From positions 1 through 64,000 of the forward strand of contig JACOUN010000079.1 in assembly GCA_016177805.1 (NCBI GenBank): a stretch of 64,000 nucleotides of DNA, in the 5' to 3' direction. The stretch comes from Rhodocyclales bacterium (lineage in GTDB: Bacteria; Pseudomonadota; Gammaproteobacteria; Burkholderiales; Rhodocyclaceae). Position numbers and translations under genes: made by a program. Position 1 is the stretch's first letter, and every line of letters starts with the position of its first letter. Below the pieces are notes generated by a model that was not told where the DNA came from, searched no databases, and worked only from the letters and a program-made list of their open reading frames with translations. Shown here one piece after another: positions 8,417-17,212 of the stretch.

Positions 8417-10333
8417 ATGGATAGCCTGATGCGACACCTGCGTGCGGGACTGGCGCGGCGCGCGACCCTGACGTTGCTGATCGTCGCGTTCCTGGCCGTG
8501 ACCGTGATCGGCGTGGTCGGAATGAGCGCGTCGGTACTGGTGGCGCAAACCGTGCACAAGAGTGTGTCTGCGGTGAACGTTGCCGGGGGGTTGCGGCGTC
8601 TGGCGCTACGCGTCAGCAGCCTCGTGATGGCCGAAGCGCTGGGGGGCAAGATCGGGCGCTCCGAGGTCAGAGCGGCGATGATCGAGTTCGAGCACTCCTT
8701 GGTCGACCCGGTGCTGCGCGAGGTCGTCGAGCAGAAAGCGGGGAGCGTATCGGTGGCACTTTATCGCGGCGTGGTTGCCACCTGGCATGAGCGGATCAAG
8801 ATCGATCTGCTCGAACTGAGCGAGCGGCCGGACGGCCTGATCCTGCCGGCGGCCGACTATGAAGCGGCGCTTGCCGAGGTCGATGCATTCATTGAGGAGA
8901 TCAACGCACTGGTGTCGGTGCTGGAGCAGGATGCGTATGAGCGGGTGAGGCGCTTGCGCACCATCCTGGCGGCGGCCTTGCTGCTGACGGGCGTGGTGGT
9001 GGTGGTGGCGTTGTATCTGACCCGAAGCCGGGTGTTCCTGCCTCTGGCCGAGTTGCGTGACGCGGCCGGACGCATCGCGCAGCGCAACTTCTCAACCCGC
9101 TGTGGTTACACCGGGGCGGACGAACTGGGGCAGGTCGGGGCGGCCTTCAACGTCATGGCGGCGGAGTTGTCGAACGCCTACCTGGATCTGGAGCGGCGGG
9201 TTGAGCAGAAAACCGCCGATCTGACGCGCAGCAACCATTCGCTCGACTTGCTCTACCGGGTGATCGCGCGCCTGTATCACGCTCCGGCGAGCGCCGATTC
9301 GTACACGGAGGCGTTGACCGACATCGAGCGCACGCTGGGCCTGAAGGGTTGCTCGGTATGCGTGCATTCGAGCCGAGGCGGCCCCGCTTCGTTGCTGTAT
9401 ACCAACATCGGCGGCTGCGCCGGACTGGACTGCGCCGTCGATGCGAGCGTGGGGTGCCCTGGGCGCGCGTATCCATGGACCTATCTGCGTGAAGGCGACA
9501 GCGACGTGCTGCGTGTACCGCTGCGTGATGCGGAGAATTTCTACGGCGTGCTGCGCCTGGCGCTGCATCCGGGGCAACGTCTGGAAGGATGGCAGCGGGC
9601 GCTGGTCGAGGCGCTGTCGCGCCACATGGCGATCGCGCTCGGCATCACCCGTCAGACTGAACGCGAGCGCCTGATTTCGCTCCAGGAAGAGCGCTCCATC
9701 ATCGCCCGCGAACTACATGACTCGCTGGCCCAGGCCTTGTCCTACATGAAGATACAGGTGAGCCTGTTGCAGCCGCTGGTCGGGGACCCACAACACGACG
9801 ACGAGTCGCGCGAGCTATTGCATGGCTTGCGCGAGGGCATCAACTCCGCCTATCGTCAGTTGCGCGAGCTGTTGTCCAGCTTCCGTCTGAAGATAGAGGG
9901 CGATTTCACGACCCTGCTGGAGGCCACGGTCGAGGAATTCTCCGACCGAGGCGGTATCCCCATCACCATCGAAAACACGCTTCCCGAAGGGGCGCTGGGC
10001 GCGAACCAGGAAATTCACGTGCTGCACATCATACGGGAGGCACTGTCGAACGCGACCCGGCACTCGGGCGGCCAACATGTCGCGGTGATGCTGTCGCGCG
10101 CCGAGCGCAACGAAGTGGTGGTCATGGTCGAAGACGATGGAATAGGGTTGCGACAAGGTGCGAAAGAGGGGGGCAGCCACCATGGGCTGACCATCATGGG
10201 TGAGCGCGCGCGCGGCCTTGGCGGCACGTTTGAGGTAGCATCGCGGGTCGAAGGCGGTACCCGCGTGAGCGTGCGCTTCGATCCTGCGCACGTGCCGTAC
10301 ACCGCCACTTTGCCTGATGAGCCGAATGACTGA
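8417..10333 (+). CDS. narX: NarX-type nitrate/nitrite sensor histidine kinase
   Basis: About 638 residues. Order: membrane helix (about 15-40), periplasmic sensor with a NarX P-box-like stretch VNVAGGLRRLALR, second helix (about 180-203), HAMP, a Cys-rich GAF-like module, HisKA_3 dimerisation/phosphoacceptor domain with H434 in ARELHDSLAQAL, and a HATPase_c domain (DDGIGL). The P-box Arg binds nitrate in characterised NarX proteins. I prefer ATG 8417, with GAAGGG ten bases upstream; GTG 8408 is in frame but too close to that site. The downstream regulator overlaps it, so the two are translationally coupled. No nitrate reductase genes lie in the window. Confidence 0.9.
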   Translation: MDSLMRHLRAGLARRATLTLLIVAFLAVTVIGVVGMSASVLVAQTVHKSVSAVNVAGGLRRLALRVSSLVMAEALGGKIGRSEVRAAMIEFEHSLVDPVLREVVEQKAGSVSVALYRGVVATWHERIKIDLLELSERPDGLILPAADYEAALAEVDAFIEEINALVSVLEQDAYERVRRLRTILAAALLLTGVVVVVALYLTRSRVFLPLAELRDAAGRIAQRNFSTRCGYTGADELGQVGAAFNVMAAELSNAYLDLERRVEQKTADLTRSNHSLDLLYRVIARLYHAPASADSYTEALTDIERTLGLKGCSVCVHSSRGGPASLLYTNIGGCAGLDCAVDASVGCPGRAYPWTYLREGDSDVLRVPLRDAENFYGVLRLALHPGQRLEGWQRALVEALSRHMAIALGITRQTERERLISLQEERSIIARELHDSLAQALSYMKIQVSLLQPLVGDPQHDDESRELLHGLREGINSAYRQLRELLSSFRLKIEGDFTTLLEATVEEFSDRGGIPITIENTLPEGALGANQEIHVLHIIREALSNATRHSGGQHVAVMLSRAERNEVVVMVEDDGIGLRQGAKEGGSHHGLTIMGERARGLGGTFEVASRVEGGTRVSVRFDPAHVPYTATLPDEPND

Positions 10334-10979
10334 AAAACTGCAAACCGTCGTCATCATCGACGATCATCCCCTGTTCCGTAAGGGCCTGGTGCAACTGCTG
10401 CGCGCGGTCAAGCGTTTCCAGTTGGTAGGCGAGGCCGCCGGTGGCGAGGAGGGTTTTACCTGTGTGCTCAAGCTGCGCCCCGATCTGTTGTTGCTGGATC
10501 TGAACATGCGCGACATGTCCGGGCTGGAGGTGCTGCGTCTGATCAAGCAGGCCGACCTGGATACACGCGTGGTCATGGTCACCGTGTCGGACGCGGCCGA
10601 GGATCTGGTCGCGGCGCTGCGCGCCGGTGCCGACGGCTATCTGCTCAAGGATATGGAGCCCGAGGCGATGATAGAGGCGCTGGAAGCCGCGGCGGACGGG
10701 CGTATCGTGGTGTCGGACAATCTGACCCACCTGATGGCCGCGGCCCTGCGCAAGGACGCGCGTCCCGAAAGCGTCCTTGCGGCCGGCCTGACCGAACAGG
10801 AGCAACGCATCCTTGAACACATCGCCGGCGGTTTGTCGAACAAGCTGATCGCGCGCGAACTCGACATCGCCGAAGGCACCGTCAAGGTCCACGTCAAACA
10901 CGTACTGCGCAAACTCAATCTGCGCTCGCGGGTCGAGGCGGCGGTGTGGGCGGTGGAGAACGTGCGTAGCGGACGCTGA
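10317..10979 (+). CDS. narL: NarL-type response regulator
   Basis: A 220-residue two-domain regulator. The receiver domain (1-125) has the acidic pair D15-D16, phosphoacceptor D61 in LLLLDLNMRD and the switch Lys in YLLKDM. The C-terminal LuxR/GerE helix-turn-helix (about 155-215) reads LTEQEQRILEHIAGGLSNKLIA. The start at 10317 overlaps the end of narX; a second ATG at 10326 is possible. As partner of NarX it should control nitrate/nitrite respiration genes by binding TACYYMT heptamers, several of which appear upstream of narX, suggesting feedback. Confidence 0.92.
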   Translation: MSRMTEKLQTVVIIDDHPLFRKGLVQLLRAVKRFQLVGEAAGGEEGFTCVLKLRPDLLLLDLNMRDMSGLEVLRLIKQADLDTRVVMVTVSDAAEDLVAALRAGADGYLLKDMEPEAMIEALEAAADGRIVVSDNLTHLMAAALRKDARPESVLAAGLTEQEQRILEHIAGGLSNKLIARELDIAEGTVKVHVKHVLRKLNLRSRVEAAVWAVENVRSGR

Positions 10980-10982
10980 TTA

Positions 10983-11008
10983 CCACCCACGCGCGGGGCG
11001 CGGGGTGG
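10983..11008 (+). terminator. GC-rich hairpin after narL
   Basis: CCACCC-A-CGCGC / GCGCG-GGGTGG around a GGG loop, starting three bases after the narL stop. The stem is about 11 base pairs with one bulged A. There is no following T-run, so it is either a weak intrinsic terminator or an mRNA 3'-end stabiliser. Confidence 0.6.
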
Positions 11009-11106
11009 CAAGCAGCTAACCGCTTGTACGCGTTCAACGGCATCGATGTGGTCACCGCCGGACCGAAGGTGGCCCGAAGGCCGCTGCAATGAGGGGGCGT
11101 GACGGG

Positions 11107-11123
11107 TTGGCACGCATCTTGAT
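11107..11123 (+). promoter_or_regulatory. candidate sigma-54 promoter upstream of hupE-like gene
   Basis: TTGGCACG-CATC-TTGAT has a perfect -24 element and correct spacing to a -12 element that reads TTGA instead of TTGC. It lies about 52 bases before the HupE/UreJ start. HupE-type genes in hydrogenase clusters are often sigma-54 dependent, but the changed C at -12 is a key base, so activity is uncertain. Confidence 0.4.
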
Positions 11124-11174
11124 TGTCGCAACGCGTGCGTCACGTTCGACCTCCCCATTTCATAAGGCCCCGTC

Positions 11175-11750
11175 ATGAACAAATTTCGCTTTCCACTTGC
11201 GCTGGCCCTGACCTTGCTGGCGGGTTCCGCTTCTGCTCATCCGGGGCATGAAACTGTCAGCTTCATGACTGGCTTCGGTCATCCGCTTGGTGGACTGGAT
11301 CATCTGCTGGCGATGTTGGCTGTCGGCTTGTACGCCGCGCACCAGCCCGCACGCGTGCGCTGGGTGTTGCCGGCGACCTTCGTGGCGGCGATGCTGGGTG
11401 GTGCGCTGCTCTCCGCTGGCGGTGTCGCGCTGGCGGGGGTTGAGTCCGGAATCGCCGCGTCGGTGCTGGTGCTGGGTTTGCTCATCGCCTGCGTGGTGCG
11501 CATGCCGCTCGGGGTGTCGGTGCCGCTGGTCGGCCTGTTTGCCCTGCTGCACGGGCATGCCCACCTGAGCGAGATGGAGGGTAGCGCGGTGCTGACCTAC
11601 ATCGCCGGCTTCATGGGGGCGACGATGCTGCTGCACGCGCTGGGTTTTGCCGTTGCGCGCATGGCGCCCGCGACGCGCGCTGGAGCGCGGCTGCAGCGCC
11701 TTGCTGGCGGCGCGATCGCCGCTGCTGGCGCGGTGATGCTGGGCGCCTGA
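11175..11750 (+). CDS. HupE/UreJ-family nickel/cobalt transporter
   Basis: 191 residues with a signal-like N terminus (MNKFRFPLALALTLLAGSASA), then HPGHE and the family signature GHPLGGLDHLLAMLAVG, and about six further hydrophobic segments. HupE/UreJ proteins move nickel or cobalt into the cell for hydrogenase, urease or other enzymes. His residues in HPGHE, HP and DH are the likely metal ligands. No hydrogenase, urease or cobalamin genes are in the window, so the user of the metal is unknown. It is convergent with queC, with only eight bases between the stops. Confidence 0.88.
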   Translation: MNKFRFPLALALTLLAGSASAHPGHETVSFMTGFGHPLGGLDHLLAMLAVGLYAAHQPARVRWVLPATFVAAMLGGALLSAGGVALAGVESGIAASVLVLGLLIACVVRMPLGVSVPLVGLFALLHGHAHLSEMEGSAVLTYIAGFMGATMLLHALGFAVARMAPATRAGARLQRLAGGAIAAAGAVMLGA

Positions 11751-11758
11751 CGTCCGGC

Positions 11759-12448
11759 TTACGGCCCGGTGCGGTAGCGCGTCGGGTCCGGCACCCCGGC
11801 TTCCTTGAAGCCCTGCTTGCGCAGTCGGCAGGCATCGCACGCGCCGCATGCCTTGCCCGTTTCGTCGGCCTGGTAGCAGGAAACGGTTTTGCTGTAATCC
11901 ACCCCAAGTTCCAGACCACGCCCGATGATCTCGGCTTTGGACAGCCGCATCAGCGGGGTGTGCACGTGGAAGCGGGTGCCTTCGATGCCAGTGCGGGTGG
12001 CCAGGTTGGCCAAGGTTTCGAATGCGCTGATGTACTCGGGGCGGCAGTCCGGGTAGCCCGAATAGTCGACCGCGTTGACCCCGATGAAGATGTCCGCGGC
12101 GTTGAGCACTTCGGCCCACGCCAGTGCCATCGACAGCATCACGGTGTTGCGTGCCGGCACGTAGGTAGCCGGGATGCCGGTGCTCGCGCCGTCGACCGGC
12201 ACGTCTATCGCCGCATCGGTCAGCGCCGAGCCGCCGAATTGCCCGAGGCTGACATTGGCAATGCGGTGCTCGCGTGCCCCCAGCAAGTCCGCGATGCGCT
12301 TGGAGGCGGTCAGCTCGGCGGCGTGTCGTTGCCCGTAGGCGACTGACAGCGTGTAGCAGTCGTAACCTTGGGCGCGCGCGATGGCAAGGCAGGTGGTGGA
12401 GTCGAGTCCTCCGGACAGGAGAATGACAGCAGGTTTGGTATCGGTCAT
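11759..12448 (-). CDS. queC: 7-cyano-7-deazaguanine synthase QueC
   Basis: 229 residues. QueC turns 7-carboxy-7-deazaguanine, ammonia and ATP into preQ0, the precursor of queuosine in tRNA. The ATP pyrophosphatase loop SGGLDS is at residues 12-17, and the zinc site is the C-terminal cluster [18 protein letters not shown]. Length is normal. It follows queE by 15 bases, so the product of QueE is passed directly on. It is probably the last gene of the tol-pal-cpoB-queE-queC run, an arrangement seen in many proteobacteria. Confidence 0.96.
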   Translation of the reverse strand: MTDTKPAVILLSGGLDSTTCLAIARAQGYDCYTLSVAYGQRHAAELTASKRIADLLGAREHRIANVSLGQFGGSALTDAAIDVPVDGASTGIPATYVPARNTVMLSMALAWAEVLNAADIFIGVNAVDYSGYPDCRPEYISAFETLANLATRTGIEGTRFHVHTPLMRLSKAEIIGRGLELGVDYSKTVSCYQADETGKACGACDACRLRKQGFKEAGVPDPTRYRTGP

Positions 12449-12463
12449 GAGGTAACGGTCCGC

Positions 12464-13123
12464 TCAACGCCCGCGGGCGTCGTGCCATAGTATTTTGTGC
12501 AGTTGCAACTGGAAGCGCACCGGAATCCGGTCGCGGACGATCCAGTCGGCCAGTTGTGCGGGATCGAGCTGCCCCTGCACCGGCGACAGCAATACCGTAC
12601 ACCGGTTGAGCAACCCGTACTTTGCGATCTGCTCGGTCGCCCAGTGATAGTCGGCCTCGTCCGCGATCACGATCTTGACCTCGTCGTGAGCGTTGAGCAG
12701 CGGGATGTTCTCGAAGCGGTTGCGCGACGACTCACCCGAGCCGGGGGCTTTCAGGTCCACGATGCGGGCGACACGCGGGTCGACCGGGCCGATATCGAGC
12801 GCGCCACTGGTTTCCAGCGACACGCCGTGGCCCGCGTCGCACAAGGCGGCCAGCAGCGCAATACAGGCTTTCTGTGACAGTGGCTCGCCCCCTGTCACGC
12901 ACACGTGCTTGATGCCAAATCCGGATATCTCTTCCAGCACCGATGCCACCGTGCGCCGCTCGCCTCCCTGGAAGGCGTACTCGGTATCGCACCACACGCA
13001 GCGCAGCGGACAGCCGGTGAGCCGGACGAATACGGTCGGCAGGCCGGCAAACGTGGATTCCCCCTGTATCGAGGCGAAAATCTCGGTGATGCGCAGCGTG
13101 GCGGAGCGGAGCGTGTCAGGCAT
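12464..13123 (-). CDS. queE: 7-carboxy-7-deazaguanine synthase QueE
   Basis: 219 residues. A radical SAM enzyme that converts carboxy-tetrahydropterin to 7-carboxy-7-deazaguanine. The cluster motif is CPLRCVWC (CX3CX2C), followed by the SAM-binding GGEP (VTGGEPL). The N-terminal FASIQGE is typical of QueE. I start at ATG 13123 (MPDTLRS); a longer frame to 13177 adds 18 residues not found in the family. QueC follows 15 bases downstream, and cpoB lies 122 bases upstream. Confidence 0.95.
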   Translation of the reverse strand: MPDTLRSATLRITEIFASIQGESTFAGLPTVFVRLTGCPLRCVWCDTEYAFQGGERRTVASVLEEISGFGIKHVCVTGGEPLSQKACIALLAALCDAGHGVSLETSGALDIGPVDPRVARIVDLKAPGSGESSRNRFENIPLLNAHDEVKIVIADEADYHWATEQIAKYGLLNRCTVLLSPVQGQLDPAQLADWIVRDRIPVRFQLQLHKILWHDARGR

Positions 13124-13245
13124 GGTACAAGGCGCGGCGTGGCGGATGCGATGGGCGCGCCAGGCGGCAAGGCGCAATCGTCTGGCGGTTTGCGTTACCC
13201 GGTGGATTCAACGCACGCGCGGGCGGGAAACGCCTTGTCCGCTCC

Positions 13246-13965
13246 TCACTGCTTGGCGCCCAGGCGCTGGCTTGCGACCTGTGCAGCCGAACTGCCGGGA
13301 TAGCGTGCGATGAGTTGCTTGAGGGTATCGGTCGACGAGCGTGCATCGCCGAGCAACTGCTGGCTATTGGCCAGACCCAGCATCGCATCGGAAGCGAGAC
13401 TGTTGTCGGGCCAACTGGCGATGACGGTGGAAAAGAAATTCTTGGCTGCGGCGATTTCCTTTGCTTGCAGGGCGGCGTTGCCGGCCCAGAAGGTGGCGCC
13501 GGGCAATAGGGTGCTGCGTGGATACTGGGTCAGGAACTGCTTGAACGCCGCGAGCGCCTCGCCATGTTTGCCGCCCTTGAGCAGATTCAGGGCGCCTTCG
13601 TAACTGGCGGATTCGGCGGCGGGGTCGCCAGTGGGAGCAGTGGCAGTGCCGCCGGGTTGTTCGATTTGTCGCAAGCGGTTGTCGAGGTCGACGTAGAAGT
13701 CACGTTGCCGCTGCTTGAGCGTGTCGACCTCGTGCACCAGTACTTCCATCTGGCCGCGCAACTTGGTGATCTCGCCGCGCAGCAGTTCATTCTGATTGGA
13801 CATCTCAAACTGCCCCCGGCTGATTGCCTCGATACGGCCAGTCATCTCCTGACGCAGTTCGATGACCTGCCTTCTGGCTTCGTCGTCGCCGCCAAAAATC
13901 TGGGCATGCGCGTTCGTAAAGGTCAAGAGAGCTGCGGCAAATGCCACCGGGAGCAGTTTATTCAT
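13246..13965 (-). CDS. cpoB: Tol-Pal system protein CpoB (YbgF)
   Basis: 239 residues: signal peptide (MNKLLPVAFAAALLTFTNAHA), a coiled coil (about 30-95, rich in E/R/Q, with LRQEMTGRIE and EVDTLKQRQRD) that trimerises in homologues, a short linker, and a C-terminal TPR domain from about residue 115. In the periplasm CpoB links Tol-Pal constriction with peptidoglycan synthesis by PBP1B. The start overlaps the pal stop by one base (TGATG), so the two are translationally coupled. The in-frame extension to 14016 is not used. Confidence 0.94.
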   Translation of the reverse strand: MNKLLPVAFAAALLTFTNAHAQIFGGDDEARRQVIELRQEMTGRIEAISRGQFEMSNQNELLRGEITKLRGQMEVLVHEVDTLKQRQRDFYVDLDNRLRQIEQPGGTATAPTGDPAAESASYEGALNLLKGGKHGEALAAFKQFLTQYPRSTLLPGATFWAGNAALQAKEIAAAKNFFSTVIASWPDNSLASDAMLGLANSQQLLGDARSSTDTLKQLIARYPGSSAAQVASQRLGAKQ

Positions 13966-14486
13966 CAGAATTCGCCTGTGTAGAGCATGTCGCCGCGGCG
14001 GTTTTCGGCGAAGCACGTTTCGCTGGATTCAGCGCAGCGCGGCTTCTCTTCGCCCAGGCTGACCGATTCAATCTGGGCTTCGCGCGCGCCCATCAGCACC
14101 AGTGCCTGTTTGACCGCCTCGGCGCGCTTCTGGCCCAAGGCCAGATTGTACTCGCGACTGCCGCGTTCGTCGGCGTTGCCTTGCACCAGCATCTTGATCT
14201 GCGGGTTTTGAGCAAGGAAGCCGGCGTGCGCCCGGATCAGATCCTGTGCGTCGGCGCGAATCACGAAGCTGTCGAAGTCGAAATAGATGCCGCGCTTGGA
14301 CAGGATGTTGTTCGGGTCGGTCAGCGCGGCAATGCCCGCGCCCGAGACGTTGGAGGCATTCACGGTGGCCACGCCGGAGGAGGCAGAGCGGTCGTCAACC
14401 GCCGCGCCGCTTTGCTGGGATCCGCCCGTTCCGCCGCACGCGGCCAACAGCGCAGACAATAGAGCGGGTAGAAGAAGTTTTTTCAT
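13965..14486 (-). CDS. pal: peptidoglycan-associated lipoprotein Pal
   Basis: 173 residues. Lipoprotein signal with lipobox LLAAC (lipid on Cys17), an unstructured linker, then an OmpA-like peptidoglycan-binding domain (about 60-173) with YFDFDSF and GNADERGSREYN, where Asp and Arg bind the diaminopimelate peptide. Pal anchors the outer membrane to the cell wall and is released by TolB. The start at ATG 14486 gives a proper signal peptide. It lies between tolB and cpoB, the usual place. Confidence 0.96.
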   Translation of the reverse strand: MKKLLLPALLSALLAACGGTGGSQQSGAAVDDRSASSGVATVNASNVSGAGIAALTDPNNILSKRGIYFDFDSFVIRADAQDLIRAHAGFLAQNPQIKMLVQGNADERGSREYNLALGQKRAEAVKQALVLMGAREAQIESVSLGEEKPRCAESSETCFAENRRGDMLYTGEF

Positions 14487-14538
14487 GAGTATTCCAATAA
14501 GTGGTTGGGTATGGAGCAACGGTCAGGTGATACGGGTA

Positions 14539-15834
14539 CTACGGTTTGGGTAACGGCCCCCAGGCGGGTTCGCGCACGTCGGCTGCCTGTACCGACAGGC
14601 GTTGCGCGACCCGGCGGTCGGATGATACAGCAGCGAGTACGCCCCGTTTTCCAATTTCCGACGCGTATAGAATCATGCGTCCGTTGGGCGCGAAGCTTGG
14701 CGACTCATCGCGTACCGAGTCGGTCAGGATCGTGGTCTGGCTGGAGGCTAGATCCATGATCGCGAGCTGGAATCCCTTGTTGTTGCGTGTAATGAACGCA
14801 AGGCTACGGCCATCGGGGGAGGGGCGGGGTGTCACGTTGTAACTACCCTCGAAGGTGACACGCTGCGCGTTGCCTCCGTTGGCCGGCATGCGGTAGATCT
14901 GGGCGCCGCCGCTCCTCTCGGAGCTGAAGTACAACCACTTGCCGTCGGCCGACCAGGCCGGCTCGGTATCGATACCCGAGGATGCGGCGACCCGGCGTGC
15001 GCCCGAGCCGTCGGCATTGATGACGTAGATCTGAGACGGCCCGTCCTTGGTCAGCACCACCGCGAGTTGGCGACCGTCCGGGGACCAGGCGGGCGCGGAA
15101 TTGGAGCCGCGGAAGTTGGCGATCACCTGCCGTTGCCCGGAGGGCAGATCGTGCACATAGACGATGGGCTTCTTCGCCTCGAAGGATACGTAGGCGAGGC
15201 GTTGCCCGTCGGGCGCCCAGGCCGGCGAGATGATGGGTTCGCGTGATACCAGTGCGGTCTGCGGGTTGTCGCCATCGGCGTCGGCGATCTGCAATTCATA
15301 GCGCGGCCCGCTCTTGACCACATACGCGATGCGGGTCGAGAAGTAGCCGGGCTGACCGGTGAGTTTCTCGTACACGAAATCGGCGATCCGGTGCCCGGTG
15401 GCGCGGTGCTGGGCGGGTGAGATACGCATCGCGACGGCCCCCAGTTCGCCACTCTTCTGTGTGTCGAACAGCCTTACCCGAATGTCGTAGCGTCCGTCGG
15501 TCAGCGGAACGACGCTGCCGGTCAGGACGGCGTCGGCGCCGCGCGCACGCACTGCGGGCAAGTCGGGAACCACCGCTTCCGGCAACGCGGCCAGCCCGAG
15601 GTCGATCAGGTTGAACAGGCCGCTGCGCTCCAGGTCGGCCCGTATTACGTCAGAGACGCTGCGCGGCAGGGCGCCTTCGTTCTCAAGCACGGGAATCGCT
15701 ACCGGAAAGCGCGTTGCGCCTGCTCCGGTGATTTCTATGGACAGTTGCGCATGCGCGGGGGCGCCGGCCAGCGCCAGCACGACGAACAACAAACGGCGAA
15801 GGTAGATAAGTGAGTAGGCAAGTGTACTGGTCAT
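14539..15834 (-). CDS. tolB: Tol-Pal periplasmic protein TolB
   Basis: 431 residues: signal peptide ending AHAQ, an N-terminal domain (about 30-165) and a six-bladed beta-propeller made of PD40 repeats, each with a SPAWAPDGQ- or SPDGR-like turn. TolB sits in the periplasm and contacts Pal and, through its N terminus, TolA. Length equals that of typical TolB. It follows tolA by 93 bases, in which I see no strong hairpin. Confidence 0.96.
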   Translation of the reverse strand: MTSTLAYSLIYLRRLLFVVLALAGAPAHAQLSIEITGAGATRFPVAIPVLENEGALPRSVSDVIRADLERSGLFNLIDLGLAALPEAVVPDLPAVRARGADAVLTGSVVPLTDGRYDIRVRLFDTQKSGELGAVAMRISPAQHRATGHRIADFVYEKLTGQPGYFSTRIAYVVKSGPRYELQIADADGDNPQTALVSREPIISPAWAPDGQRLAYVSFEAKKPIVYVHDLPSGQRQVIANFRGSNSAPAWSPDGRQLAVVLTKDGPSQIYVINADGSGARRVAASSGIDTEPAWSADGKWLYFSSERSGGAQIYRMPANGGNAQRVTFEGSYNVTPRPSPDGRSLAFITRNNKGFQLAIMDLASSQTTILTDSVRDESPSFAPNGRMILYASEIGKRGVLAAVSSDRRVAQRLSVQAADVREPAWGPLPKP

Positions 15835-15927
15835 GGCAATTGATGCCCTTGTTTGATGTCGGCTGAATGTGTGGTCCGCATGGTGCGTCGAGTTCCCGCA
15901 AGCAGTTGAACCTGGATAGACATATCC

Positions 15928-16785
15928 TTATTCCTCATTGGGGCGGAAGCGTAGCTCAAGCTCCGCACGGAACAACTCCTGTCCCGATGGGAGTGGCAGC
16001 GGGCTGGAGCGCCGTATGGCCCGGTCGATTGCATCATCGAGCGCGGCAATCCCGGACGAGCGCGACAGCGTCACGCTGACGACCGTGCCGTCGGGGTGCT
16101 GACGTACCAGAAACACCGCTTCAGGATTGCCTTCGAGGCCGGGCGGGCGCATCAGGTTGCCCCGGACTTTGGCGGCGATGCGGCTCTGGTACTCGTGCAG
16201 CCCTGCCTGGGTCTGAGCGGCACTCATGCGATTTGCGTCGTCACGCATGAGGCGCTCGATCTGGGCCTTCTCCAACTCCTGCGCCAGACGCTGCGCCATG
16301 TAGTCGTCGCGGGCGGCAGCGACCGGCTTCGGCTCGGGCTTGGGCGTAACCTTGGGTTCGGGTTTGGGCTCAGGCTTGGGGGTCGGTTTCGGTTCTGGCT
16401 TCGGAGTCGGTTTCGGCTCGGGCTTGGGTTCCGGTTTGGGGGTTGGGGCCTTGGTCGCGATGTCCGGCTTGGGCTCAGGCTTGGGTTCCGGCTTGGGTTC
16501 CGGCTTGGGTTCGGGCTTGGGTTCGGGCTCCGGTTTGGGTTCGGGCTTGGGCTCCGGTTTGGGTTCGGGTCTTGCTTCGGGTTTCGGCAAGGGCTTGGCC
16601 TGTGGTTCGGCGACCGGGGTGGGCGCGCTGACCAATGCCACTTCCAGGGTCGCGGGCGGGTGGCTTTCCCAGCGCACACCGACCAAGAGGAACACGATCA
16701 ACCCGACGTGGACGAGTACCGTCAGGGCCATGGAGGCCCACTTGCCAGGGGGGGCGACGCTATCGAGGCGCGGTGCGTCAGTCAT
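15928..16785 (-). CDS. tolA: TolA with Pro-Lys/Glu repeat stalk
   Basis: 285 residues. One membrane helix (about 18-37), with T22 and H26 matching the S/T-x3-H motif that talks to TolQR. A stalk of KPEP/PKPTP repeats runs from about residue 64 to 154, followed by a short helical linker (about 160-205) and a TonB/TolA-like C-terminal domain. E. coli TolA has a long Ala/Lys-rich helical stalk; here it is mostly a proline-rich rod as in TonB, and the protein is short. Its place between tolR and tolB and the C-terminal domain support TolA. The start overlaps the tolR stop by four bases. Confidence 0.93.
   Translation of the reverse strand: MTDAPRLDSVAPPGKWASMALTVLVHVGLIVFLLVGVRWESHPPATLEVALVSAPTPVAEPQAKPLPKPEARPEPKPEPKPEPKPEPEPKPEPKPEPKPEPKPEPKPDIATKAPTPKPEPKPEPKPTPKPEPKPTPKPEPKPEPKVTPKPEPKPVAAARDDYMAQRLAQELEKAQIERLMRDDANRMSAAQTQAGLHEYQSRIAAKVRGNLMRPPGLEGNPEAVFLVRQHPDGTVVSVTLSRSSGIAALDDAIDRAIRRSSPLPLPSGQELFRAELELRFRPNEE
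16324..16596 (-). repeat. degenerate hexamer repeat coding KP/EP in tolA
   Basis: About 270 bases of tandem units; on the plus strand they read as variants of GGCTTGGGTTCC and GGTTTGGGTTCG. The period is six bases (Lys/Glu-Pro) with local doubling to 12. Units differ at third positions, so the array is old but could still slip in frame. It creates spurious Gly-rich open frames on the other strand. Confidence 0.85.
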
Positions 16786-17195
16786 TTTCTGGCCTGACCT
16801 GTCTGGGTCTGCAGCCCGACCTTCCTTATTCCGGCCTGGCGCAGACCGTTGAGCGTATCCATGACCTTCTCGTACTGGACGCGCTTGTCCGCTGCGACGA
16901 CCACCGTCTGCTGGGGGTTGCGTTCCAGCGCGAGTCGCAGTTCACGCAGCAGTTCGGTGTTGCTGAGCGGCCTTTCGGGGCTGCCGCCGTTGACCTTCAA
17001 GGCCAGTCGCCCGTCCGGCTTGATCACGACGAACATCGATTCAGCACTTGGCTGGGGTACGTCGGCAACCGATGGCAGATCGACGGTGCCGGTCTGGATC
17101 ATGGGGGCGGTGACCATGAAGATCACGAGCAGCACCAGCATCACGTCGATGTACGGGACGACGTTGATCTGGTTCATGAGTTTGCGCGTGCGCAT
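16782..17195 (-). CDS. tolR: TolR, ExbD-like proton-channel subunit
   Basis: 137 residues with one N-terminal membrane helix (about 15-36). [18 protein letters not shown] contains the conserved Asp that carries protons in TolQ-TolR motors. The rest is the periplasmic dimer domain, which binds peptidoglycan in homologues. It starts 17 bases after tolQ and overlaps tolA. Length is standard. Confidence 0.96.
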   Translation of the reverse strand: MRTRKLMNQINVVPYIDVMLVLLVIFMVTAPMIQTGTVDLPSVADVPQPSAESMFVVIKPDGRLALKVNGGSPERPLSNTELLRELRLALERNPQQTVVVAADKRVQYEKVMDTLNGLRQAGIRKVGLQTQTGQARK

Positions 17196-17212
17196 GGTTA
17201 CGGCTCGCGGTG

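Noticed and set aside
11160-12602. 480-codon minus-strand frame across hupE and queC
   Set aside because: Out of frame with queC and antisense to hupE; composition rich in Arg, Pro and Thr as in random GC-rich frames.
16340-16852. Gly-rich plus-strand frame (GSGLGSGLG type)
   Set aside because: A by-product of the tolA hexamer repeat read on the other strand.
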